Positions 58,151 to 64,000 of a stretch of DNA of 64,000 nt are shown one piece after another. The DNA is from Inia geoffrensis (taxonomy: Eukaryota; Chordata; Mammalia; Artiodactyla; Iniidae). The stretch is from contig CM070911.1 of assembly GCA_036417435.1 (NCBI GenBank), forward strand, positions 5,270,001 through 5,334,000, given 5' to 3'. Below the pieces are notes generated by a model that made no database searches, was not told the DNA's origin, and saw nothing but the letters and a program-made list of their open reading frames with translations. The first letter of the stretch is position 1; each line of letters begins with the position of its first letter. Made by a program: the position numbers and the translations under genes.

Positions 58151-58229
58151 TGGCTCTTAGACAAAGGGGTACAGATGGGAGCTGCTCATTAAGGAACTTG
58201 CTCTGTATTTTGAAAGAAGAATAAAAATA

Positions 58230-58440
58230 ATGGTTATTGATTGGCCAGACTTGGCTGGCCATGTCACCTGTGTCATTTCACTTAATTCTCACAGCAGCAC
58301 TTCAGGTAGGTGACATCTAGAGGGAAGCATGACCAAGAAGTTAGAAGGGATCTGCTGAGAGCGGGGCAGAAATTCCTGTCTCCCTGTCACCTTTCTGCCC
58401 AGACACCTGTGCTCTTTTCACCACCATGCTGCCTGAAGCA
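58230..58440 (-). repeat. MIR: MIR SINE, antisense
   Basis: 'cacttaattctcacagcagc' and 'gcggggcagaaattcctgtc' fit decayed reversed MIR. Confidence 0.55.
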
Positions 58441-59999
58441 TGGGAGGATCTCTGTCTAACCCTCCCCCCTGCCCTGTGTCTGCCTCTCTGTCCCTCATAG
58501 GAATTAGGATGTAGAATGGACTGGTCACTAGTACAATCTTCCCTACTCATTCTTATTTGGGGAGGGTCCTTCACTGACATAATGGACATCAAGGTTGTTA
58601 AAAATAATCCTGCATAGCCTAGCATTTATAACTATATATTTAATTATTGCTTATACATCAATTTCTCCATTAACCTGAGGTGTTTACATGCAGGAAACAC
58701 AGCTTTCACCTCTGCTCTCCAAAACCTCGCGTGCAGGTCACTGCACCAGGCGCAGGGTCACATTTCCCTCTTTCTGTGTTGTGAGCAGGTGCTTATGACG
58801 CCCCAGGTTAAATATGAGAAAGTAAAACAGAAACTGTGCTCCGTTGCCAGGTGGGAGCCGCAGGCTTTGATTCTTCTCTCTGAGACTATTCGGAGGAGAA
58901 CTGACTGTTTACCCAAAGGCTGTCGGGAAAACTCTAGAGCTGAAGGTTCAGTATTATTGTCTGTTTTAAAATGTATTAAAGAAACAGAAAAGTGGATCGA
59001 GTTATTTTCTGAACATACATTCAGACAGCCTTGTGGTGTGGATTTTATTTATGGAATCATCTTGCTAATTAAACAAAACTAACTTTGACACAATTGTGGC
59101 TTAATTTTTTAAGGTAACCGGAAAGGCAGAGGGAGAGAGAGGCTGTTACAGAATAAGGACACATTTCTCAGTGTTCCTACCTTCCCTCCCTAGGTGCACA
59201 GAAATGGTACACGTCTGCTGCTTAACCCTCTTTTTATACATGCTTTGTCGCTTCATTACCCGGAATCACACGTGTCTCTAACCTCTACTTACTTACTAAA
59301 ATGCATGACAATCTGTTCGAAGCTAATCCTACTTGAAAATTAGGCAATAGCCAAATTGTTTCAACTTGGGAGAGAGGAACACATTCATCTTCTGGACTGT
59401 CCGAGAGCCTCGAGATAGGATACCAACTTCGACCAGAAACTATTCACCTTCTTCCTAAATCATCAAGACATAAACAAACAACAACTGGAAAATGCCAAAC
59501 ATCAGAGTTGAAACTGAGATCTCAGCGTTTCTCACTGATGTAGAAAGCACAACATGCTTTTGGAAATTGTTAGAACACAGGTGCACAGGAAACCCAGAGG
59601 CTCTCCCTCAACTTTTGGCTCCTTCCTGGGTCCTGTGTCAGCAGGGACAGTGGCCGCCCCACAAACGAGGAGGCTTCTGATTTTAGTGAAACGCACAGCA
59701 GCGATGAATTTGCGGTGGGTGTCTCCTGGAATACCAAGTAGCCTCAGGAAAGGTCAGTTTAATTCAAAGTTTTTTTCCCCATAAATACGGAAACCCAGGA
59801 CATAAGGAAAGAGGAAGCTTAATGGGGGGTGGTGTGTGTGTGTGTGTGTGTGTCTGTGTGTGTCTGTGTGTCTGTGTGTTTCCCCAGAACTTTGGGTATG
59901 AAGGCAGGATCAGGTTATTGACTTGCAAGGGCTCTTACACACTAACTCCGAGGTGCCCTTATGTCAGCCCATGGAGCCCATGCTGCTTCCCTGTAGCCT
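58441..59999. other. Unique non-coding DNA with a (TG)n repeat
   Basis: No gene or family recognised. A (TG)n/(TGTC) repeat of about 50 bp is at 59830-59880. Frames up to 97 codons are unrecognised. Confidence 0.5.
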
Positions 60000-60004
60000 G
60001 ACTT

Positions 60005-60115
60005 GCCTCCTAGAATCATGTTCCTGGGCCCCACTTCTGACTTGTGGAACCAGAATCTCCAAGGAAACATTTGAGGATCAATGTTTCTAAAAAGCTGCCC
60101 AGGTTACCTTAATGC
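60005..60115. mobile_element. MER5: MER5-like hAT remnant
   Basis: 'cctgggccccacttctgact', 'ggaaccagaatctccaagga' and 'ctaaaaagctgcccaggtta' match MER5 core. Confidence 0.6.
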
Positions 60116-60119
60116 TTAT

Positions 60120-60260
60120 CTTGGTTTAGCAACTCTTTATTTAAATCCTTTATTTTATAAGTGGGAAGGGTAAGATCTTAGTACATTGGCAGAAGTTGCC
60201 CAAGGCCACCCACGTGGTGAGCGGTGGAGCCCCCGTTCCCACCCAGGCCTCCCCATTCCT
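60120..60260 (-). repeat. MIR: MIR SINE fragment, antisense
   Basis: 'tattttataagtgggaaggg' and 'gttgcccaaggccacccacg' are reversed MIR core. Confidence 0.6.
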
Positions 60261-60612
60261 GCCGCAGCTGCCTGCCCAGTGTCCCTAGGACCTAGGGCGA
60301 CACAGACATGCGGTTTGCCTGATTCAGCTTTCACTTTGAAACCTTTTTGTTTATACAAGAGGAATCTCCTCTCCCTGGGCAGGGTGCCTTCTCTTGCACC
60401 ACAAATAATGATTCCTTTCAAACAAAGCTAAGCTTTTCTAAAGCTTGGAAAATCTATCATAATCACAGTGTAGTTTCCTTCTTGTAAGTTCTCTGAAGAG
60501 CCTAAGCCATCTTCTTGCTGGGCTGTGGGGAAGGGAAGCTATCTCACATCTCATTCTCATTGTAAAGTATTGATGGGGTAATTTTATGGGCATTAATCCA
60601 CTTAATATCTTT
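60261..60612. other. Unique non-coding DNA
   Basis: Nothing recognised. Confidence 0.35.
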
Positions 60613-60614
60613 CA

Positions 60615-60875
60615 TTTGTCTAAAATAAAGAATGTGATCTATGACCCAGGGCAGGGCCTAGCAAATATGTTCTGTAAAGGTCAGAGAGTAAATGTTTTCT
60701 TGGCCAAATAGTCTCTGCAGACTATCATTTCTGCTATGGCAGGCAGCCACAGATAGCACCTGAGCAAATGGGTGTGACTGACTGCCAATAAAACTTTATT
60801 TACAAAATCAGGTGACAGGATGGATTTGTCCCGCAGGCCATGGTTTGCTGACCTTTGGTCTAGGAAACCTAAAGT
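60615..60875. mobile_element. Non-autonomous hAT-type MER element
   Basis: 'tgttctgtaaaggtcagaga', 'gtaaatgttttcttggccaa', 'caataaaactttatttacaa' and 'cccgcaggccatggtttgct' form a near-complete copy of the family also at 33905-34135. No coding capacity. Family name uncertain. Confidence 0.65.
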
Positions 60876-60988
60876 TCCAAAAAAAAGAAACAAACAAAAT
60901 GGTTTGTCCCTAAGCAACTCACAGTCTAGGTTAGATGGAAAACCTAAATTTGAGGTAACCGATGCAGAGGTTCGAAAGAACTGCCTAG

Positions 60989-61204
60989 GGCTTCCCTGGT
61001 GGTGCACTGGTTGAGAGTCCGCCTGCCGATGCAGGGCACACGGGTTCGTGCCCCAGCCCGGTAAGATCCCACATGCCACAGAGCAGCTGGGCCTGTGAGC
61101 CATGGCCACTGAGCCTGCGCATCCAGAGCCTGTGCTCTGCAATGGGAGAGACCACAAAAGTGAGGGGCCCGCGTACCACAAAAAAACGAAAACAAACAAA
61201 CAAA
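60989..61204 (+). mobile_element. CHR-2: CHR-2-type cetacean SINE
   Basis: Head 'ggcttccctggtggtgcact', B box around 'gggttcgtgcccc', end 'gcccgcgtaccac' and a tail of A/C-rich (CAAA)n. A perfect 14-bp TSD 'aaagaactgcctag' is at 60975-60988 and 61205-61218. The 172-codon antisense frame 60681-61199 is SINE plus hAT sequence. Confidence 0.95.
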
Positions 61205-61218
61205 AAAGAACTGCCTAG

Positions 61219-61455
61219 TTTTCATGTTATAAAGGTCATGGAAAAGTCATCGCCAGACCAAAGGTCCACATGTGGCAGAGGGAAGGCAGCAAGGGCTGGG
61301 GGCCGAGCCTGGGGTTCTGGCCTCTCCTGGGGGTCCTCACACCCACATGGCCAAGGCGTCCACCCACTCAGGGAATTGCTGGAAGCCTCTTCTCCCTGCG
61401 GTGCCCCTCCAACGCCCTCTACTAGAAGGCTTAACATAGAGGCTCCCTTTAAAAG
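61219..61455. other. Unique spacer between two CHR-2 SINEs
   Basis: 237 bp of GC-rich unique sequence between two direct CHR-2 copies. Confidence 0.5.
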
Positions 61456-61468
61456 AAATACCTAGAGG

Positions 61469-61678
61469 GGCTTCCCTGGTGGCGCAGTGGTTGAGAGTCC
61501 ACCTGCCGATGCAGGGGACACGGGTTCGTACCCCGGTCTGGGAAGATCCCACATGCCGCGGAGCGGCTGGGCCCGTGAGCCATGGCCGCTGAGCCTGCGC
61601 GTCCAGAGCCTGTGCTCCGCAATGGGAGAGGCCACAACAGTGAGAGGCCTGCGTATCACAAAAAAAAAAAAAAAAGAA
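61469..61678 (+). mobile_element. CHR-2: CHR-2-type cetacean SINE
   Basis: Head 'gggcttccctggtggcgcag', B box 'gggttcgtacccc' and end 'ggcctgcgtatcac', then an A-rich tail. A 13-bp TSD 'aaatacctagagg' is at 61456-61468 and 61679-61691. It keeps more CpGs than the other copies (for example 'cgcagtgg', 'gcgcgtcc'), suggesting it is among the youngest here. Confidence 0.95.
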
Positions 61679-61691
61679 AAATACCTAGAGG

Positions 61692-62070
61692 AATTCTGCT
61701 CTTTATCGAAGAGCACGTATTGAAAAGGTGCATTTGGATCTGAGAAACAATAAATTGATAATGGACATGGCCCTATTTCAGAGACTCTGTGTTAAATTTC
61801 TCCATAATTATTGCTGTTTCCTTTCTCTTACTGAAGCAATTTTTTGATAACTTGGAAAATGATTCATTTCACGTGATTTCTATGTTTCTTAAGTCTATAA
61901 TTATTATTTTATTAATGTAATTTTCAATGAATAATTTCTGTTAATGTAATCATTAATGCCGTGCATAAAGTCATTTTATAATTCATTTAATGTTTGTACA
62001 CGCAGCCTCTCACAAACTACCTTTCCACCAGTAGCCACCAGCTTACCAGTTCCCCTCACTTAATGCTCCA
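61692..62070. other. AT-rich unique DNA
   Basis: Nothing recognised. TTAA/TAAT-rich at 61800-61990. Confidence 0.4.
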
Positions 62071-62071
62071 G

Positions 62072-62510
62072 CTGATGCCAAAATCTTGGCTTCCTGTGCA
62101 CCAGTTCCAAACAGAAATACGGAGACAGAGTTATGGAGGAGAAAGACAGAGTGGCTTTATTTCTTTGCCAGGCAAAGAGGGAACACAGTAGGCTAGCAAC
62201 TCAAGAACTGCGCCCCCCTCCCTGGGGAATAAGGAGACATCTTACAGTCGGGGAGGCCAGGAGTAAGCAACAAGGAGCAAGGCGGTAAGAGTCTTGCATT
62301 CTTCTTTCTTCGGCAGGGTTTCAAAAGGGTGGGATTGCTGACAAGATGAGGGTCTCAGGTGGTCTCCTAATCTGGATGAGCTTCTCTGGTCCCTTTAATC
62401 CTGCCTCAGGTGGCCTCCTGGCTGCTCCTCCCTTAATTAGCAACTGTTCAAATCTGCCCTTTGGAACTCAGGTAAGGTTATGGAGGCTGGAGTCTTTCCT
62501 ACAAGAAATG
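62072..62510 (-). mobile_element. Endogenous-retrovirus-type solo LTR, antisense
   Basis: On the minus strand the order is U3, an AATAAA signal (plus-strand positions 62156-62161) and then a U5-like end leading to 'ggaagccaagattttggca'. Neighbouring 'cttgctccttgttgcttact' is typical of gamma/ERV1-like LTRs. No gag, pol or env sequence is adjacent, so it is a solo LTR or fragment. Ends approximate and class tentative. Confidence 0.55.
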
Positions 62511-62589
62511 GGGGACAAAAAGACCTCCCTGCCTGGGAGCCCCATAGGGCCCCGCTCGGTTTCACAGCCTTGCAGGCCAGACTGTTCTT

Positions 62590-62985
62590 CAGACCTGCGC
62601 AGTGGTGTCCAGGCTCAGGGCTTTTGCACTGCTGCCTGCTCTGCCTGGAACCCACTCCCTGCGTACATCTGCATAGCCCTCCACTCAGTTTCCTGCAAGT
62701 CTCTTCTCAAAGTCCACCCAATCAGACAGAATGTGCCTGCCTAGCCTGATCAGAACAGCATTCACACGACTTTCTCTCCCTTCATCCTGTTTTATTGTAA
62801 TCCGCAGCACTGATCAAGCTCTGATATTGTATACATACATTCTCTTTTATTGGTTTATCTTAGTTACCTCCCCTTACTAGGAGGTATGCTAGAAAAAGCA
62901 GGGACTTGGTTCCTGTTTTCTGATGTATCCTCAGCACCTAGAACAGTGGCTGGTACATAGTAGACTGGCAATCCATTTTTGTGGT
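62590..62985 (+). mobile_element. L2: L2 LINE with 3' end
   Basis: 'cagggcttttgcactgctgc', 'tctgcctggaacccactccc', 'tttcctgcaagtctcttctc', 'gatgtatcctcagcacctag' and 'aacagtggctggtacatagt' follow L2 3'-region order. A 132-codon frame crosses it and is not a gene. Confidence 0.85.
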
Positions 62986-64000
62986 TGGACCTGTTGTGAG
63001 AATCGGAGTTGAAGCCACTTAACAATATTTGATGCAGTTAATTGCCTGGCGAAATTCATGAAACATCGTAGGCATAAGGTTTTACATGCGAAATGGTGCT
63101 AATTCTGCTGGGGATTGGAGAGAAGCTCAGGTAAGGACTTGGTGTTGGTGGATGTCAGTCCCTTAGTAAAACCTGGACATGCAGCTCTGCATTTTCCCCA
63201 CCCTCTTACAATCTTCTTTCTGTGTTTGGGCTCATGGCAAAGTAACGTGGGAATCCCTGGTCCAACCTCCCAGCCCCGGAGCTCGAGTTCCCCACGATCC
63301 TTTCCCTGCTGCCGGCTCCCAAGCCCTTTGGACACCCTCTAACCTGCGTGGAGCCTTCCCTGTGTCCCTCATTCCTTGTTTACCCCTCACAATGAAGACT
63401 TAGCTTTTCTCTCCAAATACATGTGGAGCCACCAGGGATAAAACTGCATACTCTGTCCTTGAGGGTCCTTGGTGTCGGAGGAATCTTCAGAGTCCGTGCT
63501 GGTGTATAATCTCCCTTCTGCTGGTCAGCTTCCTGAGCCTGGCAAACTGCAGTCTGTGTGAGAGCAGGCGGGTGGAGAAGGTAGAACATTGGTCAGATGG
63601 ACTGTGAGTAATTCGGCCACAGCACCAGGAGGGCAATATTCACGTGAACACTTCCCCTGGCCTTCACTCTCAACCACCCAAGGCTTTAACTAATGTGATT
63701 CTGGAAGATGCTCTTGTTTTGCAGTCCAAAATACTTGGGGAGAAGGCATAAGATTGATGTGGTGCCTTGTTATTTTTCCCCCCAGGAGATTCCTCTTTAA
63801 AAACTTACATATGTTCCCTTTTATTGGCTTACTTGCAAAGAAAGGAGTTTGAACCTATGGAATTATTATAGTTGTACATCAAGAAAACCCAACTCTGAGA
63901 ACTGTTTCTATACACACATTAAACTAATTTCCTCACTGAAAGGCCCTGACCAATGGGCTTCCGAAGTGGCCCAGAGAAATGCTGATCATTCCTGCCTTAA
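62986..64000. other. Unique non-coding DNA
   Basis: No recognised repeat or gene in the last kilobase. Opposed frames of 74-78 codons at 63099-63403 have no motif. Confidence 0.4.

Noticed and set aside
60681..61199. 172-codon antisense frame
   Set aside because: CHR-2 SINE joined to a hAT MER element, with no independent protein signal.

Overview
This is mammalian, apparently intergenic or deep-intronic DNA, and most probably comes from a cetacean. The organism call rests on the SINEs. Five copies of a tRNA-Glu-derived CHR-2-type SINE (16298, 39184, 41670, 60989, 61469) and one long CHR-1-type copy (29502) start with the typical 'gggcttccctggtgg' head and have A/B-box Pol III promoter motifs. 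The target-site duplications (TSDs) are visible. This SINE pattern is characteristic of whales and dolphins. An artiodactyl/cetacean-type L1 3' end (8416) and a Bov-tA/CHR-like SINE (50504) agree with it. Genus cannot be told from sequence reading alone.

No protein-coding exon, RNA gene, CpG-island promoter, CRISPR array or other gene could be supported. Open reading frames are short (longest 197 codons). The longer ones lie in SINEs, microsatellites, MIRs or other old repeats, or have no recognisable similarity. The 'genes' present are dead transposon genes: a Tigger1 (pogo-like) transposase at 40.3-41.5 kb and an L1 ORF2 remnant on the minus strand at 46.6-48.7 kb.

Layout: 0-8.4 kb holds mostly unique DNA, an ERVL-type LTR (2.9-3.3 kb), an MLT1 LTR (3.9-4.25 kb), MIRs and a TG repeat. 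8.4-12 kb has an L1 3' end, a tiny 60-bp L1 tail and several MIRs. 13-13.9 kb has an L2 split by an LTR-like insertion. 16-19 kb has a CHR-2 SINE and L2/MIR remnants. 19.7-21.3 kb is an unclassified old repeat and 22.5-23.6 kb an L2 with its 3' end. 25.0-27.0 kb is a previously unexplained 149-bp inverted repeat around a 1.68-kb AT-rich spacer. 27-29.5 kb is repeat-poor. 29.5-35.5 kb has CHR-1, MaLR LTRs, L2s, a hAT MER element, a TA-rich palindromic microsatellite, a GC-rich patch and a 200-bp CA-rich array. 36.9-38.4 kb has four MIRs. 39.2-41.9 kb is a nest of CHR-2, MER5A, Tigger1 and CHR-2. 43.7-45.6 kb has two LTRs and a MER5 remnant. 46.2-51.1 kb is dominated by antisense L1. The rest is MIR/L2/hAT debris, two CHR-2 SINEs 480 bp apart, an ERV-type LTR (62.1-62.5 kb) and a final L2.

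The best candidates for a second look are the inverted repeat at 25.0/26.9 kb and the MER5A/Tigger1 junction. In the latter, the 8-bp TSD of the hAT element includes the first bases of Tigger1. Repeat family names come from recognition by eye. Boundaries are approximate unless a TSD is quoted.
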